Source: an uncultured Eubacteriales bacterium | GTDB taxonomy: Bacteria > Bacillota > Clostridia > Oscillospirales > Acutalibacteraceae | Length of the DNA stretch: 10,052 bases | Direction: 5' to 3' | Assembly (NCBI GenBank): GCA_948762645.1 | Contig: CAQBRY010000011.1 | Coordinates: forward strand, 1-10,052 | Shown: in pieces, positions 1 through 6,045 of the stretch | Layout of the letters: the number at the start of each line of letters is the position of its first letter | Position numbering within the stretch: the stretch's first letter is position 1 | Position numbers and translations under genes: made by a program | The notes under the pieces: generated by a model | Told to the model about the DNA's origin: nothing | Seen by the model: the letters and a program-made list of their open reading frames with translations, nothing else | Databases searched by the model: none

Positions 1-1
1 A

Positions 2-133
2 TTAACACATACTAGAAAATTTCGACGACAATTTTTCAAATTCATTAAAAAATTTACTTACATGATACCCGTCGCATACAGCATGATGAACTGAAAGTGA
101 AACCGGCATTAGTATCTTTTCGCCACTTACCTC
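2..133 (-). pseudogene. C-terminal remnant of chloramphenicol acetyltransferase
   Basis: About 43 sense codons on the minus strand end in TAA at 4-2. They spell the C-terminus of a type A chloramphenicol O-acetyltransferase: GEKILMPVSLSV, then the active-site block HHAVCDGYH (positions 88-62), then a helix beginning VSKFFNEFE. In this family the second His of HHxxxDG is the general base that acetylates chloramphenicol from acetyl-CoA. Full-length enzymes have about 215 residues with this motif near the end, so roughly four fifths of the protein is missing. The frame closes upstream at an in-frame TGA (136-134), and the next bases hold no clear CAT sequence. GGTAAGTGG just upstream reads GKW in another frame, which may be a frameshifted trace of the GKY segment that normally precedes this region. 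The adenylate-free fragment cannot form the trimeric enzyme. Identity of the motif is clear; decay rather than a sequencing error is inferred. Confidence 0.8.
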
Positions 134-186
134 TCACTATCCCATGCTTTTTTGTTAATTATTTATATCTTTCGATATTGATGCCC

Positions 187-474
187 TTATTCGTAATCTT
201 TCTTTATCTTACTTTTTATTAAATCTCTTAATTCCATTTTTCCTATTCCCCCTACTACTTTATCAATCTCATTATCATTTAGTTTACCTCCTTCCTTTAA
301 TGACTTATACACATGGATAATATCACATATTTCATCTAAATCTTCTAGAGGCAAATCAATGTTCTTACTCTTAAATGCTCTCTCCATCTCAATATCACTT
401 TCAAGTTCCAGTAATTCTGATAAAAATTCTTTATTGTTTAACACTTTTGCTATCATTTCTTTATCCATATGCAT
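187..474 (-). CDS. Nif11-like leader peptide with double-glycine site (putative RiPP or bacteriocin-type precursor)
   Basis: A 95-residue acidic protein without signal peptide or membrane segment. Residues ~4-60 resemble Nif11-type leaders: a helical N-terminus (KVLNNKEFLSELLELES), then a second helix with IDLPLEDLDEI. Residues 64-76, KLNDNEIDKVVGG, match the double-glycine processing consensus LSxxELxxVxGG recognised by peptidase-containing ABC exporters (C39 type). Cleavage after G76 would free a 19-residue core, IGKMELRDLIKSKIKKDYE, which is basic, has one Ser, no Thr and no Cys, and could form an amphipathic helix. Lanthionine or thiazole chemistry is therefore unlikely. The gene begins 16 bases after the rqcH stop, with GAAGGAAAG ahead of ATG; M3 is an alternative start. 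No modifying enzyme or exporter is in the window. Family assignment is by pattern; function is not known, and a free regulatory or signalling peptide is possible. Confidence 0.65.
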   Translation of the reverse strand: MHMDKEMIAKVLNNKEFLSELLELESDIEMERAFKSKNIDLPLEDLDEICDIIHVYKSLKEGGKLNDNEIDKVVGGIGKMELRDLIKSKIKKDYE

Positions 475-490
475 TCTTTCCTTCTATTAC

Positions 491-2215
491 TTATTTTAAT
501 GTTAATTTTTCTGGCGTAACATAAACAGTCTTATAATTTTTATAGTTTACCATTCCCGATTTACTTCCAGGTATTTTTTTTACATTACTTATACTGGTAT
601 AGTCAACAGCTACATTAGATGAATTTTTTGCCTTACTATACATACAACATATTTTTGCCGCATACAATATCGAATCATAACTTGGGTCTTTTCCTTCCAA
701 AAACAAAATAGTGTGACTTCCGGGCATATCTTTTACATGAAACCAAATATCTTTCTTATTTGCTATTTTAAACGTCAATTTCTCATTTTGTATACTGTTC
801 TTTCCTACGAAAACCTTTAATCCTTCTTTAGTAGTAAAACAAAGAGGTTTAGATTTTGACAAATTTTTAGTTTTTATCTTGTCCTTTAAATATCCGCTTA
901 TGTATAATTCATTTTTTACCTCTTCTATGTCATCATTATTCTCACACATAGATAAATATTCTAAAATATTCTCTAAATATTTTATCTCCTCCATAGTAAG
1001 TTTCACTTGCTCCAGTAAAACTACGCCGGCCTTCTTATATTTATTATACTTTTTATAATATAGTTTAGCATTATCTGATCCACTGAGCCTCGGATCTAGC
1101 TTTATACATATTTCTTCATTTTTGCAGTAAAAGTTTTTTACATTTACACACTCCATCCCTTTTTTAATAACATATAAATTAGATAATAATAAATCTGCGT
1201 AAATTTTATATGTATCTTTATTCTTACAAAGATCCAGTTCCTTATTTTGACTTTCTATCTTTTTTTTATATCTTAAAATTTTTGTCTTTATCAGACTCTC
1301 TAAAGATGATATTTTACACTTGATTATATCCGACTTATCTCTGGAATAATAATATTCATCCAATAAGTTTGAAATGACATTTTGCACCTTAAAATTACAT
1401 TTAGTAAACTCATTAATAAATACACCCTTTTTGTATACATATTCCTCTATAAATATAACGGAATTTAAAGTAAATGTATATAAATCTTTAATAAATTTTT
1501 TGAGTCTCTGAGAAAACAATAATTTTTCATTATCATCCAGGTCCTTTACTCTCTTATCCTCAAGTCCGATATATTTTATCAGTCTCTCGGCCGTTTTCAG
1601 AGATACTCCTTGGCATACATTAAAAATAACATTTTTTAACTTTTCTTCTGGATTATACTTAAAAATATTGTTAATTATATCCTCAAATTTATCTCTTGTA
1701 AAGCACATTTTCCCCTGATCCGGCGGTAAAATGTACTCACAACCCGGCAGAACAAGTCTTTTAGACGACATACTTGAGTTTACTCTTATAATAGCATCTA
1801 AAATCACGCCCTGCTGAGATATTAATATAATATTACTATACCTTCCCATCATCTCGCAAACCAAACTGCTTTGGATACTGTCTCCCAACTCATTTAAATG
1901 CTGAAAATCAACAAATACTGTCCTTTCCAATTCATGCTGCCTGATATCTTTTATCTTAGCCGATGACAATCTCTTTCTAAGAAGCATACAAAAAGCAGTA
2001 GGACTTTGTGGGTTTTCAAAATTTTTATCAGTTATATGTATTCTTGGACTATTTTGGCTTACAGATATAAGTAGTTTTAAAGTTTGTCCGTCTTTCCTTA
2101 AAACTACAATTATCATACGTGTGCTTGGCTGATAAATCTTTTGGACCACACTTCCTATCAAATTTTCACGTAACTCTTTAGTTAAATAATTAAGAAATAT
2201 CCCGTCTAACGCCAT
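491..2215 (-). CDS. rqcH: RqcH (Rqc2/NEMF homologue, NFACT protein; older name FbpA fibronectin-binding protein)
   Basis: RqcH binds obstructed 50S subunits with peptidyl-tRNA and recruits tRNA-Ala to add C-terminal alanine tails that mark the nascent chain for degradation. Numbered from the chosen start, the protein has 574 residues, normal for the family. It has an NFACT-N domain (about 1-200; opening MALDGIFLNYL, later GRYSNIILI), helix-hairpin and coiled-coil segments (about 210-425), and a C-terminal NFACT-R domain (about 460-560) with GKNSIQNEKL and DIWFHVKDMPGSH. An in-frame ATG lies at 2236, but nothing like a ribosome binding site precedes it. GGGAAGAG lies six bases ahead of the ATG at 2215, and the family normally begins M-x-(L/F)DGI, so I place the start there; 2218 is also possible. 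The usual Asp-Arg pair near residues 97-98 is Glu-Arg here. It follows nif3 by 25 bases and precedes the 95-residue peptide by 16. Confidence 0.93.
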   Translation of the reverse strand: MALDGIFLNYLTKELRENLIGSVVQKIYQPSTRMIIVVLRKDGQTLKLLISVSQNSPRIHITDKNFENPQSPTAFCMLLRKRLSSAKIKDIRQHELERTVFVDFQHLNELGDSIQSSLVCEMMGRYSNIILISQQGVILDAIIRVNSSMSSKRLVLPGCEYILPPDQGKMCFTRDKFEDIINNIFKYNPEEKLKNVIFNVCQGVSLKTAERLIKYIGLEDKRVKDLDDNEKLLFSQRLKKFIKDLYTFTLNSVIFIEEYVYKKGVFINEFTKCNFKVQNVISNLLDEYYYSRDKSDIIKCKISSLESLIKTKILRYKKKIESQNKELDLCKNKDTYKIYADLLLSNLYVIKKGMECVNVKNFYCKNEEICIKLDPRLSGSDNAKLYYKKYNKYKKAGVVLLEQVKLTMEEIKYLENILEYLSMCENNDDIEEVKNELYISGYLKDKIKTKNLSKSKPLCFTTKEGLKVFVGKNSIQNEKLTFKIANKKDIWFHVKDMPGSHTILFLEGKDPSYDSILYAAKICCMYSKAKNSSNVAVDYTSISNVKKIPGSKSGMVNYKNYKTVYVTPEKLTLK

Positions 2216-2240
2216 CATTGTCTCTTCCCAACTCATTTTT

Positions 2241-3329
2241 TCACAAATATTTTATTTTATCAATAAATACTTGTGACTTATAAAATTTAATTCCCTTAAA
2301 CCTTTTTTCCAGAATATTTTTTAGACTATCCATCGCCAAATCTTCTGTCTTGAAATGCCCCGCGTCTACTACCATCACTTCATTATGATTTGCTTCCAAA
2401 ATATCACTATGCTTTATTTCGCCCGTAACAAATGCGTCAGCTTTACACCTTACGGCTTCTTTTATATAGCTCCCCCCCGCTCCGCTGCACAGTGCTACTT
2501 TCTTTATAATTTTTTCATTAACCTCTGTATATCTTAAGCCTTCACAATCTAGTTTTTCCTTTACAAATTTTGCAAACTCTTCTGACTTTATAGGACTTTT
2601 GAGATCTCCTACTATACCATTATAATATTCTTTATATATAGAAAAATCTCTAAATATGTCATAAGCAGGCTGCTCGTAAGGATGAACTTCTTTCATTGCC
2701 TTAATTACGTTTTTTGTCTTGTCCTGGGGGCAAATCATCTCTAGTCTTGCTTCTTCAACCTCTTCTAAACATCCTTTTTTCCCAATATATGGATTAGAAT
2801 AATCCTCCGGTAAAAAACGTCCTGTCCCATAGGATGCAAAGCTACACATAGAATAATTTCCAAGTTTGCCCGCACCGTTTTCAGACATTACTTTTAACAC
2901 CCTATTTTCACTTTCTTTCGGAACGAAAACTACTATTTTATTATACTCTGTCCCTCTAAGTTCACAAAGCGGTTCTATATTTTCTAAATTAAGCTTATCT
3001 GCCAAGCATTTATTTACGCCTTCTTTAGCTAAATCTAAGTTAGTATGGGCACACATAACGTTTAAATTATTCTTTACTGCTAAAAACGGTATACTATTAT
3101 CTAAAATATTCTTAATAGGTCTAAAAATGACAGGGTGATGAGTTATAATTAAATTACATCCAAGACCAGCTGCTTCAAAAATAACCTCTTTAGTTACGTC
3201 CAAGGCAAGCAAAACATTAGAAATATTTTTTTCCATATCTCCGATTAATAAACCAGTGTTGTCCCAATCAAATGAAATATTAAACGGGGCTATTTCATCT
3301 ATAAATTTATATATTTGTTTCACTGTCAT
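2241..3329 (-). CDS. Nif3-like dinuclear metal centre protein (YqfO type, with PII-like insert)
   Basis: A cytoplasmic 362-residue member of the Nif3/DUF34 family, which forms toroidal hexamers with a two-metal centre; YbgI and YqfO are characterised structurally but the reaction is unsettled, and GTP cyclohydrolase I type 2 in databases is an old transferred label. Metal-ligand motifs are visible: THHP (residues 63-66), AHTNLD (94-99) and, near the C-terminus, GHFKTED (324-330), plus TGEIKHSD (302-309). Residues about 130-230 form the PII/CutA-like insert that separates the longer YqfO type (about 370 residues) from the short YbgI type; HPYEQPAYDIF at its end is typical. It starts inside the 3' end of trmK (23-base overlap), the usual trmK-nif3 arrangement in Bacillota and a sign of translational coupling. 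rqcH follows directly. Confidence 0.92.
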   Translation of the reverse strand: MTVKQIYKFIDEIAPFNISFDWDNTGLLIGDMEKNISNVLLALDVTKEVIFEAAGLGCNLIITHHPVIFRPIKNILDNSIPFLAVKNNLNVMCAHTNLDLAKEGVNKCLADKLNLENIEPLCELRGTEYNKIVVFVPKESENRVLKVMSENGAGKLGNYSMCSFASYGTGRFLPEDYSNPYIGKKGCLEEVEEARLEMICPQDKTKNVIKAMKEVHPYEQPAYDIFRDFSIYKEYYNGIVGDLKSPIKSEEFAKFVKEKLDCEGLRYTEVNEKIIKKVALCSGAGGSYIKEAVRCKADAFVTGEIKHSDILEANHNEVMVVDAGHFKTEDLAMDSLKNILEKRFKGIKFYKSQVFIDKIKYL

Positions 3330-4023
3330 TACAGCATTTCCCCCTTATTATATTTTCTAAAGTGTATATAATAAAGTCATATTTTTTCTCTGAATCATAG
3401 TCCATTAAATGGATACTTCCACTTTTTTTATTTTTTAAATCCCTTATTTGTTTTTCTATATATAACTTCGCATCTACGCTATAATTTTTGAGTATCCTCC
3501 CAATATAATAGTAAGGCTCAGAAAAAGTATAGTTTCTCCCAACATACTTTACCATCATCACCGTATATACTTTATTTTTACAGCAAACCGCTTTCTCATC
3601 TTCAATAAAATATCCATTACTACATAAATATAGTCTTAGATCATATTCACACGTCATAGGCTGAAGAATAAATTTCTTGTCAAATCTATTTTTGAATTTA
3701 CATTCGTTCAATATTTCTGATATTAAATTACCGCCCATCCCCGCTATTACTATTTCATCAACTTCATCCTCATCAATATTTTTGAGTCCTGCTGATGTCC
3801 TAGCTTCTATAATACCTTCTAAACCATTATTATATATATTCTTCTTTGCTATTTTTAAAGGTCCTATATTTATGTCTGAGGCGATCGCCCTGGAAATTAA
3901 ATTGTTTTTTGCCAAAAAAATAGGTAAATAAGCATGGTCTGTTCCTATATCTGCAATCCTACATCCTCTGGAAACCATATCGGCACAAACTCTTAATCTT
4001 TTACTCAATTTATTACCTGACAT
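3307..4023 (-). CDS. trmK: tRNA (adenine(22)-N1)-methyltransferase
   Basis: TrmK uses S-adenosylmethionine to methylate N1 of A22 in the D-arm of bacterial tRNAs, and is largely restricted to Gram-positive bacteria. The 238 residues match the family length and start (LSKRLRVCADMV). The Rossmann-fold methyltransferase signature is ADIGTDHAYLP (24-34), followed by an acidic SD at 49-50 after the second strand, AGMGG (94-98) and ILQPM (119-123, where many homologues have QPN). The C-terminal third is helical and Lys-rich, as in the coiled-coil domain of the B. subtilis enzyme. The ATG at 4023 is preceded by a weak GGAAA. A hairpin lies about 30 bases upstream, leaving little room for a private promoter, so expression may come by read-through from the zinc-ribbon transcript. 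It is coupled to nif3 by overlap. Confidence 0.93.
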   Translation of the reverse strand: MSGNKLSKRLRVCADMVSRGCRIADIGTDHAYLPIFLAKNNLISRAIASDINIGPLKIAKKNIYNNGLEGIIEARTSAGLKNIDEDEVDEIVIAGMGGNLISEILNECKFKNRFDKKFILQPMTCEYDLRLYLCSNGYFIEDEKAVCCKNKVYTVMMVKYVGRNYTFSEPYYYIGRILKNYSVDAKLYIEKQIRDLKNKKSGSIHLMDYDSEKKYDFIIYTLENIIRGKCCNDSETNI

Positions 4024-4052
4024 ATATTATTTCCAATCTAACAATGATAATG

Positions 4053-4081
4053 GGAGAATCACGATAAAAACGTGATTCTCC
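4053..4081 (-). terminator. 11-bp hairpin after the zinc-ribbon gene, probable weak terminator
   Basis: GGAGAATCACG (4053-4063) and its exact complement CGTGATTCTCC (4071-4081) enclose a 7-base loop. On the minus-strand transcript the stem lies about 27 bases beyond the zinc-ribbon stop, placed for an intrinsic terminator. The 3' flank, CATTATCATTG, is only moderately T-rich, so termination may be partial and allow read-through into trmK. A processing or stabilising hairpin between the two cistrons is the alternative. The inverted repeat is certain; the role is inferred. Confidence 0.6.
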
Positions 4082-4107
4082 TCTCATAAAACATTAAAAA
4101 TAAATTT

Positions 4108-4383
4108 TTATTGTTCTCTCATTTTTGCAAAACATTCACTGCAATATACAGGACGATCATCACGTGGTTTGAAAGGAACTTTTGCTTCCCCTCCACATGA
4201 TGCACATGTAGCGGTGAAAATTTCACGCTCTGCTCTATTGGCATTTTTGCGTGCATCACGGCAGCTTTTGCATCTTTGTGGTTCATTTACGAAACCTTTT
4301 TCTGCGTAGAACTCTTGCTCACCCGCTGTAAAAACAAATTCAGATCCACAATCTTTACATACAAGGGTTTTGTCTTCGTACAT
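4108..4383 (-). CDS. Small double zinc-ribbon protein
   Basis: A 91-residue cytoplasmic protein with two four-cysteine zinc sites: C9/C12 with C38/C41 (CKDCGSEF ... RCKSCRDAR) and C60/C63 with C81/C84 (CASCGGEAKVPF ... RPVYCSECF). The first half fits the 'probable zinc-ribbon domain' family (zf-trcl) and the second the CxxC-x-CxxC type common in clostridial and other bacterial genomes; both are functionally uncharacterised, with nucleic-acid or ribosome binding as the usual guess. The linker RDARKNANRAERE is basic and helical. The start is well supported: GAGAGG (4397-4392), an 8-base spacer, then ATG. The gene sits behind a near-consensus promoter and a tRNA-like leader, and the coding sequence looks less AT-biased than its neighbours, together suggesting high expression. 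A hairpin follows it. Identification as a zinc-ribbon protein is secure; a function cannot be named. Confidence 0.9.
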   Translation of the reverse strand: MYEDKTLVCKDCGSEFVFTAGEQEFYAEKGFVNEPQRCKSCRDARKNANRAEREIFTATCASCGGEAKVPFKPRDDRPVYCSECFAKMREQ

Positions 4384-4415
4384 TTGGTATACCTCTCTTT
4401 TGGAATAAAAAAATT

Positions 4416-4484
4416 TGCCCTAGGACGGGTTCGCACCGACACCTCTGAATAAAACAACGCTCTGCTATACTAAGCTACTTGGGC
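4416..4484 (-). ncRNA. tRNA-like element (degenerate tRNA) in the leader of the zinc-ribbon gene
   Basis: The minus strand folds as most of a tRNA in 69 bases. Acceptor stem: GCCCAAG with CTAGGGC, six of seven pairs with one A-A mismatch, and discriminator A. T8-A9 follow. D-stem: GCTT/GAGC with a 9-base loop. T-arm: GTCGG/CCGTC with one T-T mismatch around the loop TGCGAAC. Only 18 bases separate the D-stem from the T-stem, about five fewer than normal, and they form no credible anticodon stem. G18 and T55, which normally pair between the loops, are also replaced (A and G), while G19 and C56 remain. No CCA is encoded. The element starts about 15 bases after the predicted transcription start and is followed by T7 (4413-4407), then the ribosome binding site of the zinc-ribbon gene. 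It is a pseudo-tRNA or a tRNA-like regulatory leader; ordinary decoding looks excluded. Confidence 0.6.
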
Positions 4485-4506
4485 ATGGCTTTACTTTACT
4501 TTTACT

Positions 4507-4555
4507 ATTATATTCCATAAACAAAATTAAGTCAACAAATTTTTTTTAAAAAAAA
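4507..4555 (-). promoter_or_regulatory. Strong sigma-A promoter with UP-like A/T tract
   Basis: The minus strand carries TTGACT (4535-4530), a 17-base spacer and a perfect TATAAT (4512-4507), one mismatch from the vegetative consensus. T8 followed by A8 (4555-4540) lies just upstream of the -35 box, as in UP elements of stable-RNA promoters. The start would fall near 4500, about 15 bases before the tRNA-like element. The rest of the gap up to murF (4556-4646) is almost pure A/T and shows no GC-bearing hairpin that could terminate murF transcription. Confidence 0.85.
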
Positions 4556-4646
4556 TAAAATTATTGTTATATATAATAAATATATATTAACTCCATTAAT
4601 TACAATTTATGAAATATAATAGATATTCGACACTATAAATATACAG

Positions 4647-6035
4647 TTAATTTTTTTGTCCTAAATTTTCTCTTATAAAATTACATATTCTATCCATTTC
4701 CATACCCCTGGATCCCTTTACTAAAATCTTATCTCCATCCGTTATATTTTCTTCTATGAAATTATATATATCATCTATTTTATCAAAATGTCTTACTTCT
4801 ATACTCTGCTTAGAATATTGTTTTACGGCATTTAATAAAAATTTTGACTCTTCTCCCATTGTAAGTAAAACGTTGATGTTTTCTAGAGCTATATATTTTC
4901 CTAAATCAAAATGTATTTGACTGGATTTGTCTCCAAGCTCTAATATGTCGGCAAAAATAAGAATATTTCTTCCTTCAGGCTTTAAAGATCTTAAAACATT
5001 CATTGCACTTTTAACAGAGTCAGGACTTGCATTATATGAATCGTCTATTAAAGTTACACTTCCTAAACGAAAAATCTGCTGTCTCATAGGTGCTCCTACG
5101 TAATTTTGCAATCCTCTTTTTATGTCTTCCAAGTGAAATCCCATATCACTTGCCACAGCTATAGCTGCTAATGCATTATAGACATTATGCACTCCCAAAC
5201 AGGGTATAGTTATACTGTCCCGATACGCTTGAGTTACTAAAGTAAAATTAGTCGTTTCCCCATTCATAGTTATGTCTTCCGCCCTATAGGGATATTGTCC
5301 ATTCATACCAAAATATACTATATTCTTCTTTTCCACTTTAGAAAGAAGAGGATTGTCTCCATTTAAGTAATATCTCCCTTCTTCTTTTTTTAGAATCTTT
5401 ATTTTTTCATCTCGAGTTGTTTCTACATTGCCAAAATTTTCTATATGTGATACTCCTACATTAGTAATCACACCAAAATCTGCATCAACAATATCTGAAA
5501 GTATATCCATTTCTCCTATCTCGCTTATGCCCATTTCCAATACTAATGCTTCATGGTGGGAATTTAAATTTAAAAGTGTAAGCGGTACTCCTATTTGCCC
5601 GTTGTGATTTCCCTCCGTCTTTAGAACATCCAGACTCTCTGAAAGTACAGACGCTATCATATCTTTAGTCGTAGTCTTTCCTACGCTCCCCGTTATTCCT
5701 ATAATAGGTATTGAAAATCTCTTCCTATAAAATTTTGCTATATTTTGTAAAGCCTGCTTTGTATTTTCTACTTCTATTAAAATTGTCCCTTCAAAATCAC
5801 AATCAACATTTTCCCCTTTTTGAACTAATGAAGCTACAGCGCCTTTTTCAAATGCGTCTTTAATAAAAGAGTGACCGTTTACTTTTTGTCCGATAAAGGG
5901 AATGTACAAATATCCTTCTTGTACTTTTCTGCTGTCTATACACACACCGCTTACAGTCTTATCCTCAAAATTTTCTCCCCTTAATACATTCCCTTGTGTC
6001 ATAATTAATACTTCTTGTATACTTAACGCTTCCAT
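4647..6035 (-). CDS. murF: UDP-N-acetylmuramoyl-tripeptide--D-alanyl-D-alanine ligase
   Basis: MurF catalyses the last cytoplasmic step of peptidoglycan precursor synthesis, joining D-Ala-D-Ala to UDP-MurNAc-tripeptide with ATP. The 462 residues show the three Mur-ligase domains. The N-terminal UDP-binding part runs to about 105 (CIDSRKVQEGYLYIPF). The central ATPase has the P-loop GITGSVGKTTT (113-123), EGNHNGQIGVP (141-151), LEMG (166-169), TNVGVSHIENFG (191-202) and K211 in RDEKIKIL as the likely carbamylated lysine. The C-terminal domain begins near 315 with MRQQ and has DDSYNASPDS (331-340), ILELGDKSSQIH and KGSRGMEMD. FADILELG replaces the commoner GDMLELG. AAGGAG lies seven bases ahead of ATG and overlaps the murE end, so the pair is cotranscribed. 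Confidence 0.95.
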   Translation of the reverse strand: MEALSIQEVLIMTQGNVLRGENFEDKTVSGVCIDSRKVQEGYLYIPFIGQKVNGHSFIKDAFEKGAVASLVQKGENVDCDFEGTILIEVENTKQALQNIAKFYRKRFSIPIIGITGSVGKTTTKDMIASVLSESLDVLKTEGNHNGQIGVPLTLLNLNSHHEALVLEMGISEIGEMDILSDIVDADFGVITNVGVSHIENFGNVETTRDEKIKILKKEEGRYYLNGDNPLLSKVEKKNIVYFGMNGQYPYRAEDITMNGETTNFTLVTQAYRDSITIPCLGVHNVYNALAAIAVASDMGFHLEDIKRGLQNYVGAPMRQQIFRLGSVTLIDDSYNASPDSVKSAMNVLRSLKPEGRNILIFADILELGDKSSQIHFDLGKYIALENINVLLTMGEESKFLLNAVKQYSKQSIEVRHFDKIDDIYNFIEENITDGDKILVKGSRGMEMDRICNFIRENLGQKN

Positions 6036-6045
6036 AAAATTCTCC

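Noticed and set aside
8..109. A short standalone gene starting at ATG 109
   Set aside because: Its residues are the C-terminal block of chloramphenicol acetyltransferase and no ribosome binding site precedes it, so it is a fragment, not a small gene.
164..177. Small hairpin ATATC-GAAA-GATAT (minus strand) after the double-glycine peptide gene
   Set aside because: Only five mostly A-T pairs and no T-tract, so it does not support a terminator despite the GNRA-like loop.
2355..2537. Plus-strand reading frame of 60 codons
   Set aside because: Lies wholly antisense inside nif3, has no ribosome binding site of note and no recognisable domain.
2866..3138. Plus-strand reading frame of 90 codons
   Set aside because: Antisense shadow of nif3; low-complexity Phe/Leu/Ser composition typical of the reverse of AT-rich coding sequence.
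3677..3931. Plus-strand reading frame of 84 codons, hydrophobic
   Set aside because: Antisense shadow inside trmK; the apparent hydrophobicity comes from reading Lys/Glu-rich codons backwards.
4384..4484. T-box riboswitch upstream of the zinc-ribbon gene
   Set aside because: No T-box core sequence, no specifier loop and no antiterminator; the arms match a tRNA itself, not a tRNA-binding leader.
4540..4555. T8/A8 palindrome as a terminator of murF
   Set aside because: No loop and no G-C pairs; its place just upstream of a good -35 box fits an UP-like element better.
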